Assembly (NCBI RefSeq): GCF_015351075.1
Contig: NZ_JADKRS010000002.1
Location: forward strand, 470,201-534,200
Source: Clavibacter sp. VKM Ac-2873
GTDB lineage: Bacteria > Actinomycetota > Actinomycetes > Actinomycetales > Microbacteriaceae
DNA: 64,000 nucleotides
Direction: 5' to 3'
How positions within the stretch are numbered: the first letter of the stretch is position 1; every line of letters begins with the position of its first letter. Position numbers and translations under genes: made by a program. This document shows positions 48,612 through 59,200 of this stretch, in pieces. The notes under the pieces were generated by a model that saw nothing but the letters and a program-made list of their open reading frames with translations, did no database searches and was not told where the DNA came from.

Positions 48612-48615
<4 letters not shown>
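48070..48615 (+). CDS. DUF3817 membrane protein
   Basis: The 181-residue protein has three hydrophobic segments: about residues 16-38 ([19 protein letters not shown]), about 85-107 ([22 protein letters not shown]) and about 118-138 ([19 protein letters not shown]). The HGNIYVVYL and [17 protein letters not shown] motifs mark the actinobacterial DUF3817 family. Function unknown. A hydrophilic C-terminal tail follows. Its stop overlaps the guaA TTG start, so it is co-translated with guaA. Confidence 0.88.
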
Positions 48616-50192
<1,577 letters not shown>

Positions 50193-50212
50193 TCCTCCCG
50201 CGCACGCCGTGA

Positions 50213-50252
50213 ACGACGAAGGCCGCTCCCCGAGGGGAGCGGCCTTCGTCGT
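50213..50252. terminator. guaA terminator, bidirectional
   Basis: A perfect 18-bp stem (ACGACGAAGGCCGCTCCC 50213-50230 with 50235-50252) has a CGAG tetraloop. It lies between the guaA stop and the convergent Bax-inhibitor gene, and the symmetric arms could serve both. Confidence 0.9.
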
Positions 50253-50293
50253 GCTGCCGGTCCGCGGTGCTGTGCCGCGGACCGGCTGTGGTG

Positions 50294-51097
50294 CTAGTTG
50301 TTGCCGCGCAGGATCGCGAAGAGGCGCAGCAGCTCGACGTACAGCCACACGATGGTGACCACGAGGCCGAAGGCCGCGGTCCAGCCGTACTTGCGGGGGG
50401 CGCCGGCGCGGACGCCGCGCTGGATGAAGTCGAAGTCCATCACGAGCGAGTACGCGCCGAGGACGACGGCCAGCAGGCCGAACACCACGCCGAGCGGGAT
50501 GCCGAAGATCTCGATGCCGCGCACGCCCCAGGGGCTCTGGATGGCACCGAAGGCGATGAGGGCGAAGTTCACGAGCGAGAAGGCCGCGTAGGAGATGATC
50601 GCGATCATGAAGATCTTGGTCGCCTTCGCGGAGGCCCGGATCTTTCCGCTGCGGAAGAGGATCAGCACGGTGGCGAAGACCGCGGCGGTTCCGAGCAGGG
50701 CCTGCGTCGCCACGCCGGGGGCGATGCCCTCGAAGACGCGCGAGATGCCGCCGACCAGCAGTCCCTCGAACGCCGCGTACGCGACGATGAGCGGGACGGA
50801 CGGCTCCTTCTTGAACGAGTTGACGAGGCCGAGCACGAGGCCGCCGATGGCGCCGAGCATGGCGAGGGGGAGGGCGAGCGGGCCGGAGAGCCACGCGACG
50901 GCGCCGAGGACGACGACGATCGCGAGCAGGCTGACCGTCTTGACGGTCGTGTCCTCGAAGGACATGCGGTCGGTCTCGAGCGGCGTCGCCGACGGGCGGT
51001 TGTAGAGCGCGTCGAGGCTCTCCGGGGTCACATCCCTCGTGGGCGTCGCACCCCGGCCGTTGAAGACCGGGTTGTTGGAGAACGTGGGGTTGGCCAT
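50294..51097 (-). CDS. Bax inhibitor-1/YccA family membrane protein
   Basis: The 267-residue protein has a polar N-terminus of about 45 residues and about seven hydrophobic segments, the fold of BI-1/YccA proteins, some of which are pH-sensitive calcium leak channels. The EGLLVGGISRVFEG and PWGVRGIEIFGIPLGVVFGLLAVVLG stretches fit the actinobacterial subgroup. Function here is unknown. It starts at ATG 51097 after GAAGGACC. A minus-strand promoter is visible upstream. Confidence 0.9.
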   Translation of the reverse strand: MANPTFSNNPVFNGRGATPTRDVTPESLDALYNRPSATPLETDRMSFEDTTVKTVSLLAIVVVLGAVAWLSGPLALPLAMLGAIGGLVLGLVNSFKKEPSVPLIVAYAAFEGLLVGGISRVFEGIAPGVATQALLGTAAVFATVLILFRSGKIRASAKATKIFMIAIISYAAFSLVNFALIAFGAIQSPWGVRGIEIFGIPLGVVFGLLAVVLGAYSLVMDFDFIQRGVRAGAPRKYGWTAAFGLVVTIVWLYVELLRLFAILRGNN

Positions 51098-51139
51098 GGT
51101 CCTTCTACTCTCAATGGTGGTTGAACGTGATTGACAGCC

Positions 51140-51168
51140 AATTTAGCTGACCAGGCTGGGAGAGCCAG
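51140..51168 (-). promoter_or_regulatory. Promoter of the Bax-inhibitor gene
   Basis: On the minus strand CTGGCT (51168-51163), a 17-bp spacer and TAAATT (51145-51140) form a sigma-70-like promoter about 40 nt before the start codon. The -10 lies in one of the few AT-rich patches here. Confidence 0.5.
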
Positions 51169-51225
51169 GGCGCGAGCCGTGCATTTCCTCAGATGAGTAC
51201 GCGCTCGCCGTCCACCCGGCCCCTG

Positions 51226-51231
51226 TAGCGT
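51226..51231 (+). promoter_or_regulatory. Candidate -10 box (leaderless) for GDPD
   Basis: TAGCGT ends 7 nt before the GTG at 51239, supporting that start over the GTG at 51230. Confidence 0.45.
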
Positions 51232-51238
51232 GCCCGGC

Positions 51239-52288
51239 GTGGATCACGCCCCTCGCCTTCGCCCCCTCGTCATCGCCCATCGCGGAGCCAGCGGCTACCG
51301 CCCCGAGCACTCCGCCGCCGCCGTGCGCCTCGGATTCGCGCAGGGCGCGGACGCCGTCGAACCCGATCTGGTCGCCTCATCCGACGGGGTCCTCGTCATC
51401 CGGCACGAGAACGAGCTGTCCGGCACCACCGACGTCGCCGACCGCCCGGAGTTCGCCGACCGCCGCGCCACGCGCGTGGTCGACGGCGTCGAGCGCAGCG
51501 GCTGGTTCACCGAGGACATGACATGGGCCGAGATCCGCACGCTGCGCTGCCGCGAGCGGGTCCCCGCGGCCCGGCCGGACAGCGCATCCCACGACGACGA
51601 GGAGACCGTGCTCTCCCTGCCCGACCTGCTGCGGATCATCGACCAGGAGTCGGCGCGCCACGGCCGGCCGCTCGGGATGGTCGCGGAGATCAAGCACGCC
51701 ACGCACTTCGCGGCGCTCGGCATGCCGCTCGACGAGCTGCTCGCCCGCGACCTCGAGGCGCACGGCTGGGCGTCGGACGCGTCGCGGCTCACCATCGAGT
51801 CCTTCGAGCGGACCGCTCTCCTGGGCGTCCGCGCGCGCGGCATCGAAGCTCGGCTCGTCTACCTCCTCGAGGGCCGCGGTGCGGCCATCGACGAGGTCGC
51901 GCGTCACGGCGACTCCGCCGTGACCTTCGACGAGCAGCTGACCGACGCGGGGCTCGCGGCGCTGGCCGCCGAGGTCGACGGCATCAGCGTGGGCCTCGAG
52001 CGCATCTGCCCGGCGGCGGGGTTCGGATCCGCGGGCGAGGCCGCTCCCGTCTCCGACCTCGTCCCACGCGCGCACGACGCCGGCCTGTCCGTGTTCACCT
52101 GGACGCTGCGTCCCGAGAACGCCTTCCTGCCCCTGCCCCTGCGCGGTCCCGGCGCGAAGTCCGCGCACGGCGACTTCGGCACGCACTGGGGCCGGCTCCT
52201 CGACGCGGGCGTCGACGGCGTCTTCGCCGACCACCCGGATCTCGCGGTCCGGCTCGTCGCGGAACGGGCGGCCGTCGCGGGGCGGTAG
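51239..52288 (+). CDS. Glycerophosphodiester phosphodiesterase
   Basis: This enzyme hydrolyses glycerophosphodiesters to glycerol-3-phosphate and an alcohol. The catalytic HRGASG is near residue 13, followed by EHS, the metal-binding acids in VEPDLVASSDG, and HENELSGTTDV. The C-terminal VDGVFADHPDLAVRL is typical. It is 349 residues with no signal peptide, so it is probably cytosolic. A GTG at 51230 would add three residues. A GC-rich repeat region separates it from pcrA. Confidence 0.92.
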   Translation: MDHAPRLRPLVIAHRGASGYRPEHSAAAVRLGFAQGADAVEPDLVASSDGVLVIRHENELSGTTDVADRPEFADRRATRVVDGVERSGWFTEDMTWAEIRTLRCRERVPAARPDSASHDDEETVLSLPDLLRIIDQESARHGRPLGMVAEIKHATHFAALGMPLDELLARDLEAHGWASDASRLTIESFERTALLGVRARGIEARLVYLLEGRGAAIDEVARHGDSAVTFDEQLTDAGLAALAAEVDGISVGLERICPAAGFGSAGEAAPVSDLVPRAHDAGLSVFTWTLRPENAFLPLPLRGPGAKSAHGDFGTHWGRLLDAGVDGVFADHPDLAVRLVAERAAVAGR

Positions 52289-52350
52289 CCGGCGCAGCCC
52301 ACCCGGGCCACCGCTGACAGGCGCGGGCCGGGCGGCCGGCCCGGCCCGGC

Positions 52351-52390
52351 CCCTGCGCCTGCCGCCCGGGCCCTGCGCCTGCCGCCCGGC
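52351..52390. repeat. 19-bp tandem duplication between GDPD and pcrA
   Basis: CCCTGCGCCTGCCGCCCGG occurs at 52351-52369 and again at 52371-52389, separated by one base. It sits next to a GC-only inverted repeat (about 52323-52350) that may be the GDPD terminator. Confidence 0.8.
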
Positions 52391-52410
52391 CGTGCGTCGG
52401 GGGCAGCGCC

Positions 52411-52416
52411 TAGGAT
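52411..52416 (+). promoter_or_regulatory. Candidate -10 box for pcrA
   Basis: TAGGAT ends 10 nt before the pcrA ATG at 52427, giving at most a few untranslated bases. Confidence 0.4.
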
Positions 52417-52426
52417 CGATGCCGAC

Positions 52427-54877
52427 ATGAGTGCCGACCCCGCCGCCCTTCGCCCCTCCAGCACGCCGATCATCCTCGACGGCCGGTCGGGTGCCGACGG
52501 AGGGCCGGGAGCCGCGGCGGATCCGCTGCTGGAGGGCCTCAACCCGGAGCAGCGGGAGGCCGTCGTCTACCGGGGTCCCGCGCTCCTCATCGTCGCGGGC
52601 GCCGGGTCCGGCAAGACACGCGTGCTCACCCACCGCATCGCGAGCCTCATCGAGTCCTGGGAGGCGTGGCCGAGCCAGATCCTCGCCATCACGTTCACGA
52701 ACAAGGCCGCCGCGGAGATGCGCGAGCGCGTCGAGTCGCTGCTCGGGCAGGCATCCGAGGGCATGTGGATCTCGACCTTCCACTCCGCGTGCGTGCGGAT
52801 CCTCCGCCGCGAGGCCGAGGCCTTCGGCTTCACGCAGAACTTCACCATCTACGACTCCGCGGACAGCCGCGTGCTCATCAAGCGGATCATCAAGCAGCTC
52901 GACGCGGACACGCTCGGCTTCACGGTCTCCTCGGTCTCCGGCCGCATCTCGAAGCTGAAGAACGAGCTGTCGGACGCGGACACCTTCGCGCGCACCGCGA
53001 ACTTCAACGACCCGGCCGAGGCCATGTTCGTGGAGATCTTCCGGCAGTACACGCGATCCCTCGCGGCCGCCAACGCGTTCGACTTCGACGACCTCATCGG
53101 CCAGACCGTCTACCTCTTCCGTGCCTTCCCCAAGGTGGCGGCGCTCTACCAGCGGCGCTTCCGCCACGTGCTGGTGGACGAGTACCAGGACACGAACCAC
53201 GCCCAGTACTCGCTCATCCGGGAGCTGACGCGCGCGGTGGCGCCGGAGGACGTGCCCGTGGACACGCGCATGTCCACCAACGCCATGGGCGGGATCGACG
53301 GGGCGTCGCTCACCGTGGTGGGCGACAGCGACCAGTCGATCTACGCCTTCCGCGGTGCCGACATCCGCAACATCACCGAGTTCGAGCGCGACTTCCCCCA
53401 GTCGAAGGTGGTGCTCCTCGAGCAGAACTACCGGTCGACCCAGAACATCCTCACCGCCGCCAACGCCGTCATCTCGAACAACTTCGACCGCAAGGACAAG
53501 AAGCTGTGGACCTCCATCGGCGACGGCGACAAGATCATCGGCTTCACCGGGTACTCGGGGCACGACGAGGCGCAGTTCGTGGCGGACGAGATCCAGAAGC
53601 TGCACGAGGAGGGCACCGCCTACTCCGAGATCGCCGTCTTCTACCGCACCAACGCGCAGACGCGCGCGCTCGAGGAGATCCTCATCCGATCGGCCGTGCC
53701 GTACCGGATCATGGGCGGCACGAAGTTCTACGAGCGGGCCGAGATCAAGGACGCCATGGCGTACCTGATCGCGGTGGCCAACCCCGCGGACGTGCTGGCC
53801 CTCCGGCGCATCCTCAACACCCCGAAGCGGGGCATCGGGCCGGCCACGGAGACGTCCCTGGCCAACTTCGCGGAGTCGCACGGCGTGACCTTCCGTGAAG
53901 CCATGCGCCGCGCGTCGGAACTGGGGCTCGGGCCCAAGGTGACGCAGGCGATCCTCGCTCTCTCGCGCATGCTCGACGAGGTGGCGCTGCTGCTGGATCC
54001 CGAGCGGCCGGAGGGACGCACCTCCGTGGGCGACCTGGTGACGACCCTCCTGGAGAAGAGCGGCCTGGTGCAGTCGCTGCGGGCGAGCAAGGACGCCCAG
54101 GACGAGGCCCGCGCGGAGAACGTCGAGGAGCTCGTCGCCGTCACCAAGGAGTTCTCCCGGAACAACCCCGAGGGTCAGCTGGTGGACTTCCTCACGGAGG
54201 TGTCGCTCGTCGCCGCGGCCGACGAGCTCGACGACTCCAGCGGCACCGTCTCCCTCATGACCCTGCACACGGCGAAGGGCCTCGAGTACGACTCGGTGTT
54301 CCTCACCGGCGTGGAGGAGGACCTGCTGCCGCACCGGATGTCGGCCAACGAGCCCGGCGGCCCGGCGGAGGAGCGTCGCCTGTTCTACGTCGGCATCACC
54401 CGGGCCCGTCGCCGTCTCTTCATCTCCCTGGCGATGACACGGGCCCAGTTCGGCGAGGTCAACGTGGCGATGCCCAGCCGGTACCTGCAGGAGATCCCGG
54501 CCGAGCTGATCGACTGGAAGCAGTCGCCCGGGATGGCCACCTCGCGCGGTGGCACGCAACCGCGAGCCCTCAACGCGCGACGAGAGGGCGGTGGGTACGG
54601 CGGCCGCTCCCGGTCGTCGAGCGGCTTCGAGGATCCTGCCCTGCCGCCGCCCCCGCGGCCGAAGACGCAGTGGGCCAACACCGTCACCGGCCAGGTGCGC
54701 GACAACGGCGACCTCGAGCTCGCGTTCGGCGACCGCATCCGCCACACCGACTTCGGCGACGGCCGCGTCACGGGCGTGACGGGGGAGGGACGCAAGCGCA
54801 TCGCCGAGGTGCAGTTCGACGGGCCCGCGGGCCGCAAGCGGCTGCTCATCAAGATCGCGCCCATCGAGAAGCTCTGA
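52427..54877 (+). CDS. pcrA: ATP-dependent DNA helicase PcrA/UvrD
   Basis: PcrA is a superfamily 1 3'-5' helicase of DNA repair and replication-transcription conflict resolution. The motifs in order are AGAGSGKTRVL (Walker A), ITFTNKAAAEM, VDEYQDTN (Walker B), GDSDQSIYAFRGAD, QNYRST, TLHTAKGLEYDSVFL and LFYVGITRARRRL. It is 816 residues. The C-terminal Tudor-like end (GDRIRHTDFGDGRVTGVTG) is also present. ATG 52427 follows a TAGGAT box. Its last 29 nt overlap the convergent surface-protein gene. Confidence 0.95.
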   Translation: MSADPAALRPSSTPIILDGRSGADGGPGAAADPLLEGLNPEQREAVVYRGPALLIVAGAGSGKTRVLTHRIASLIESWEAWPSQILAITFTNKAAAEMRERVESLLGQASEGMWISTFHSACVRILRREAEAFGFTQNFTIYDSADSRVLIKRIIKQLDADTLGFTVSSVSGRISKLKNELSDADTFARTANFNDPAEAMFVEIFRQYTRSLAAANAFDFDDLIGQTVYLFRAFPKVAALYQRRFRHVLVDEYQDTNHAQYSLIRELTRAVAPEDVPVDTRMSTNAMGGIDGASLTVVGDSDQSIYAFRGADIRNITEFERDFPQSKVVLLEQNYRSTQNILTAANAVISNNFDRKDKKLWTSIGDGDKIIGFTGYSGHDEAQFVADEIQKLHEEGTAYSEIAVFYRTNAQTRALEEILIRSAVPYRIMGGTKFYERAEIKDAMAYLIAVANPADVLALRRILNTPKRGIGPATETSLANFAESHGVTFREAMRRASELGLGPKVTQAILALSRMLDEVALLLDPERPEGRTSVGDLVTTLLEKSGLVQSLRASKDAQDEARAENVEELVAVTKEFSRNNPEGQLVDFLTEVSLVAAADELDDSSGTVSLMTLHTAKGLEYDSVFLTGVEEDLLPHRMSANEPGGPAEERRLFYVGITRARRRLFISLAMTRAQFGEVNVAMPSRYLQEIPAELIDWKQSPGMATSRGGTQPRALNARREGGGYGGRSRSSSGFEDPALPPPPRPKTQWANTVTGQVRDNGDLELAFGDRIRHTDFGDGRVTGVTGEGRKRIAEVQFDGPAGRKRLLIKIAPIEKL

Positions 54878-56837
54878 CCGGGGATCGGCGTCGTCCGGCT
54901 CGGCGTGCGCCGATGCCGGCGGCACCCAGCGCGCCGAGGAGCGCGGCGGCGCACGCGAGCTGCGGCGCACCGACCCGTCGCGTCCCGCCGGAGCCGGGGA
55001 CGTCGATGCCCGGTGCCCCGCCCGTCATGGCCAGCCGGGCATGCCCCGGCGACGGAGGCGCCTCGCCAGCAGGCGGCGGACTGACGTGGAAGGTCTCGCC
55101 TGCGTGCGCGGTGTGATCGGCGAACGGCGCGATGGCGGCCCCGTCCGCGTCGCCGGCGGGACGGCCCGGGCTGTCGAGGACGGCGACGTACCATCCGGGC
55201 GCTCGCACGCGCATGCAGGGCGTCGTCACCTCGCCGTCATCGGCGAGGGTGACGTCGGATGCGGGCCCATCCGAGCCGCTGCCCTCCGGGACGACCACCG
55301 GCTCCCCCTCGACGGGCGCGGTGGCGAACGGACCCGCGAGGCGGACGTGCACGGGGACGGGCCCCACCCCGACGAACGATGCCGTGTGCAGCGTGTCGGT
55401 CTGGCACGCGCCCGTCGCGATCTCCGGGGCTCCGATGGTCGTCGTGATCCGCGGCGGCTGCGGGACCTGCGTCGTCTCCGTCGCCGCACCGAAGGTCGAC
55501 CGCCAGGGCAGCACCCGGGAACGTCCGTCCGCGATGGCCGTGTCGTCGGGTGAGATGGACTCGACCCAGGTGTAGAAGCCTCCCGCGGGCAGCCGGCACG
55601 CGGGCGAGGCGTAGTCGCCCGGTCCCCGGTCGACGCGCGTGACGACCTCGCACACCTGCGGGGCGCTGGCCGGGGCCTCATCGCGCTCGGGCCCGACCTG
55701 CTCCGGGAACGGCCCGAGGAGCCTGCTCCGGACCGTGACCGGCACGGGCGTCAGGCTCCCGTCGGCGCCGCGGGTCAGCCCCCAGCCGTCGGACGTCGCC
55801 GGCTTGCCGTGGTCCGCGGACGCCGCCGGATCGGCGGACACCCGGAGCGCGTCGGCGAGCTCGTCGCCGACCGATGCCACCGCGCGCGACGTGCGCGTGA
55901 CGACGCGCGGGCTGAACGGGAGAGGGCTCGGCGCCTGCGCGTCGGCCCGCGCCTCGGCTCGGGCGTCCGCAGGCCGGGCCAGGATCATCCGCTGCGACGC
56001 CCCGCCGTCGCCCACCGCGTCGAGCGCGTCGCCGTAGGGGAGGGACGAGAAGGCGGCGGTCGCCGTCACATGCAACGTCGCGGACGATCCGGTCGCCCGG
56101 ATCGGCACCGCGGTGCCGTTCGCCACCTGCGCGGTCGTGCTCCCGTCGTCGAACACGGCGCCGTCGAGCGTGACGGTGCCCGCGTGCGACCCTGCCGGCA
56201 CGTCCGTGGGACCCGTCGCGATGAGGTCCGCGCGCAGGTCGACGCGCACGGTCCCCCGTCCGTCGTCCCCGAGGGCCGCTGTCGCGGCAGCGGTCACCGA
56301 GCGCGAGGCGCCGGTGGCCGCCTCCGCCAGCATGTCGCGCGCACGGGACTCGACCGCTCCCGCGTGATCGCCGGCCCGGGCCGCGTACCAGGAGAGGTCG
56401 TGCGCGCCGAGGCCGGTGATGCTCCAGGTCGCGAGCTGCCCCGCCGCGGCGGTGTCGGGATCCGCGGATCCCGCCCAGCGCCTCGATACGTAGGCGAGCC
56501 GAGCCCGGTCGTCCGGCGTCGCACCCGCGTCCTCCACGGGGGAGTAGTCGTGGCCGGGCGGCGCGGCGAGCCCGACGTCGATGCAGAAGCCGAGCCGCCC
56601 GTCGTCCATGTGGTACGAGCCCAGCCAGCGGCCGTCGGGCCCCGACGAGAAGCCGACGCCGTGGGATGTCGCGCTCAGCGCCTCAGCAGGAGGCACGGCG
56701 CTCGCCGTGAGGCCGAGCGCGAGGCCCAGCCCCACGAGCGCCGACACGAGCTGCGCTCCGCATCGACGGCGCGGTGCGCGGTCGTGCCTGCGCCGTGGGG
56801 AGGAGGTGGGGTGAGGTGCCGAGGGATTCCGTGTCAT
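54849..56837 (-). CDS. Thioester-domain surface protein with LAxTG sortase signal
   Basis: The protein is 662 residues from ATG 56837. A signal peptide (basic RRRHDRAPRRR, hydrophobic [18 protein letters not shown], cleavage near AEA) is followed by a domain with FCIDVG (Cys85) and AAGQLATWSITG (Gln134), the Cys and Gln positions of an internal thioester (TQxA-type) domain. The long middle part is beta-rich and repetitive. LAMTG at 602-606, a hydrophobic stretch and a basic RRAGRRR tail form a sortase signal of the LAxTG kind used by class E sortases. Thioester domains bind host surfaces covalently in Gram-positive pathogens, so an adhesin is inferred. It is convergent with pcrA. Confidence 0.78.
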   Translation of the reverse strand: MTRNPSAPHPTSSPRRRHDRAPRRRCGAQLVSALVGLGLALGLTASAVPPAEALSATSHGVGFSSGPDGRWLGSYHMDDGRLGFCIDVGLAAPPGHDYSPVEDAGATPDDRARLAYVSRRWAGSADPDTAAAGQLATWSITGLGAHDLSWYAARAGDHAGAVESRARDMLAEAATGASRSVTAAATAALGDDGRGTVRVDLRADLIATGPTDVPAGSHAGTVTLDGAVFDDGSTTAQVANGTAVPIRATGSSATLHVTATAAFSSLPYGDALDAVGDGGASQRMILARPADARAEARADAQAPSPLPFSPRVVTRTSRAVASVGDELADALRVSADPAASADHGKPATSDGWGLTRGADGSLTPVPVTVRSRLLGPFPEQVGPERDEAPASAPQVCEVVTRVDRGPGDYASPACRLPAGGFYTWVESISPDDTAIADGRSRVLPWRSTFGAATETTQVPQPPRITTTIGAPEIATGACQTDTLHTASFVGVGPVPVHVRLAGPFATAPVEGEPVVVPEGSGSDGPASDVTLADDGEVTTPCMRVRAPGWYVAVLDSPGRPAGDADGAAIAPFADHTAHAGETFHVSPPPAGEAPPSPGHARLAMTGGAPGIDVPGSGGTRRVGAPQLACAAALLGALGAAGIGARRAGRRRSPVRASRWARS

Positions 56838-56939
56838 GCCCGCACGATGCGGGTCGAGCACGCCGCATCCACGCTCCGGGCGATGGGAGGGGGACGGGAT
56901 CCGCGAACGCGCGCCTGTGCAGGAGCGGCCGACCGGCGG

Positions 56940-57761
56940 CTACCCCGCGTCGCGGCGCCGGTACCTGCGCGTGATGACCGAGCGCGGCGCCTCGCGGAGG
57001 ACACGCGGCAGCACCCGGTACACGACGAGGACGGGGGCGAGCAGGCGCGCGTAGCGGCGCTCGAGCCGCGCGTCCCACCGCATCCCGAAGCCGGCGCGGA
57101 TCCTCGGCGGCAGGAGCCCCGCCGTCACGAGCGCGACGAGCGGCATGGACGCACGAGCCGCCGCCGGCGCGCCGCGTCCCTCCAGCAGCGTGCGCGCGAT
57201 CCGACGGGCGTCCGCCGTCGGCTCGAGCGTCGCGATCCGCGCGTCCCAGTAGGCGGCGAACGCCGCGCGGTCTTCGGGCCACATCCCGTCCGGGACCTGC
57301 AGCGCCGTGCCGAGGACCGCGTACTGTCGGTGGATCCTGTCGGCGGCCTCCTCGTGCAGCGCACCGAAGCAGGTCTCGAACATCGTGACGGCGGACTGGT
57401 ACACCGTCGCCGCCACCCAGAGCTGCAGCTCGGGGTCGTACGCGGAGTACGCCGGCGCCGAGCCATCGGCTGCCGCGACCGGCGAACGGACAGGTGCGTG
57501 GGCCCTCCCGACGATCCGCCGGGCGCGCGCGACCTCGTCGGGGGTGCCGAAGACGACGGCGTAGATGTAGCCGAGCGTGCCCTCGAGCCGGTCGAGGGGT
57601 CGCGAGGCGAAGTCGCTGTGCTCGGCGACGCCGCGCGCCACCGACGGATCGGCGACCTGGAGCAGGATCGCCCGCGCCCCCGCCGCCAGGAGGATCCCCT
57701 CGCCCGCGATGTCGCGGATGGATCCCCCCGGCCTCCGCGCGGGATGCGTCCTCGGTCTCAT
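56940..57761 (-). CDS. MpaB/DUF2236-family oxygenase-like protein
   Basis: The 273-residue protein has features of the MpaB (DUF2236) family, whose members bind heme and include latex-cleaving and other oxygenases. Visible are GTLGYIYAVVFGTPDEV, RRIVGRAHAPV, and the diagnostic YDPELQLWVAATVYQS. The substrate is unknown. ATG 57761 follows GGGGAGGGGAG; a longer in-frame start would extend through sequence without family similarity. It stands between the surface-protein gene and sucC. Confidence 0.82.
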   Translation of the reverse strand: MRPRTHPARRPGGSIRDIAGEGILLAAGARAILLQVADPSVARGVAEHSDFASRPLDRLEGTLGYIYAVVFGTPDEVARARRIVGRAHAPVRSPVAAADGSAPAYSAYDPELQLWVAATVYQSAVTMFETCFGALHEEAADRIHRQYAVLGTALQVPDGMWPEDRAAFAAYWDARIATLEPTADARRIARTLLEGRGAPAAARASMPLVALVTAGLLPPRIRAGFGMRWDARLERRYARLLAPVLVVYRVLPRVLREAPRSVITRRYRRRDAG

Positions 57762-58009
57762 ACGCCCAGTCTCCCCTCCCCAGGCCGGCGATGGCACCGG
57801 GCCGCACGGTCCCCGTGCGCCCGGGCCGGCCCGTGCGCGACCCGATAGGCTCTCCACGGTCGCCGACGCGGCGGGCCGGCCCATCCAGGTGGGCGGCGGG
57901 CGCGTCGGCCAGCCGCAACACACCGGGTGCCGCCACCAGACGGTCGTGGCACCGCAGCCTCGAATGACGCACGTAACCGCCTGGCGCGGGTGCGGATGGG
58001 ATGACACGC

Positions 58010-59173
58010 GTGGATCTTTTCGAATACCAGGCCAGGGACCTCTTCGAGTCCTACGGCGTCCCGGTCCTCCCGGGGATCGTCGCCGACACCGCCGAGGAGG
58101 TGCGCGCCGCGGCCGAGAAGCTGGGCGGTACCGTCGTCGTGAAGGCGCAGGTGAAGACCGGGGGCCGGGGCAAGGCCGGCGGCGTCAAGGTCGCCCAGAG
58201 CGCCGACGCGGCCCACGAGGCGGCCGAGGCCATCCTCGGGCTCGACATCAAGGGCCACACCGTGCACCGCGTGATGGTCGCGGCCGGCGCCCGCATCGCG
58301 CAGGAGTACTACTTCTCGATCCTGCTCGACCGCGCCGAGCGCTCCTACCTGTGCCTCGCCAGCTACGAGGGCGGCATGGAGATCGAGGAGCTCGCGGTCA
58401 CCCGGCCCGAGGCGCTCGCCCGCATCGAGATCGACCCGGTCGCCGGCATCGACGCCGCCAAGGCCGAGGAGATCGCCCGCGCGGCGTCGTTCCCCGAGGA
58501 GCTCATCGAGAAGGTCGCGCCCGTGTTCGAGCGCCTCTGGTGGGTCTACCGCGACGAGGACGCGACGCTCGTCGAGGTCAACCCGCTCGTGCTCACGGAG
58601 TCGGGCGACATCATCGCCCTCGACGGCAAGGTCACGCTCGACGAGAACGCCGGCTTCCGCCACGAGGGCCACGCGGCCCTCGAGGACGCGGCCGCCGCGG
58701 ACCCGCTCGAGGCCAAGGCCAAGGAGTCCGACCTCAACTACGTCAAGCTCGACGGCCAGGTCGGGATCATCGGCAACGGCGCGGGCCTCGTCATGTCGAC
58801 GCTCGACGTCGTCAGCTACGCCGGCGAGCAGCACGGCGGCGTGCGCCCGGCGAACTTCCTCGACATCGGCGGCGGAGCGTCGGCGGAGGTCATGGCGGCC
58901 GGCCTCGACGTCATCCTCGGCGACGAGCAGGTCACGAGCGTCTTCGTCAACGTCTTCGGCGGCATCACGTCCTGCGACGCGGTGGCGAACGGCATCGTCG
59001 GCGCGCTCGAGAAGCTCGGCGACGCCGCCACCAAGCCGCTCGTCGTCCGACTCGACGGCAACAACGTCGAGGAGGGCCGCCGCATCCTCGAGGAGCGCGC
59101 CCACCCCCTCGTCACCGTCGTCGGCACCATGGACGAGGCGGCCGCCAAGGCCGCCGAGCTGGCCGCCGCTTAA
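58010..59173 (+). CDS. sucC: Succinate-CoA ligase [ADP-forming] subunit beta
   Basis: SucC supplies the nucleotide- and succinate-binding half of succinyl-CoA synthetase in the TCA cycle. The start [20 protein letters not shown] is the family N-terminus, so GTG 58010 (387 residues) is preferred to ATG 58001. The ATP-grasp part shows [16 protein letters not shown] and [12 protein letters not shown], and the ligase domain [10 protein letters not shown] and FVNVFGGIT. sucD follows after 27 nt. Confidence 0.96.
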   Translation: MDLFEYQARDLFESYGVPVLPGIVADTAEEVRAAAEKLGGTVVVKAQVKTGGRGKAGGVKVAQSADAAHEAAEAILGLDIKGHTVHRVMVAAGARIAQEYYFSILLDRAERSYLCLASYEGGMEIEELAVTRPEALARIEIDPVAGIDAAKAEEIARAASFPEELIEKVAPVFERLWWVYRDEDATLVEVNPLVLTESGDIIALDGKVTLDENAGFRHEGHAALEDAAAADPLEAKAKESDLNYVKLDGQVGIIGNGAGLVMSTLDVVSYAGEQHGGVRPANFLDIGGGASAEVMAAGLDVILGDEQVTSVFVNVFGGITSCDAVANGIVGALEKLGDAATKPLVVRLDGNNVEEGRRILEERAHPLVTVVGTMDEAAAKAAELAAA

Positions 59174-59200
59174 CTCCCGAGAGAGAACAGGAACAGAGAG

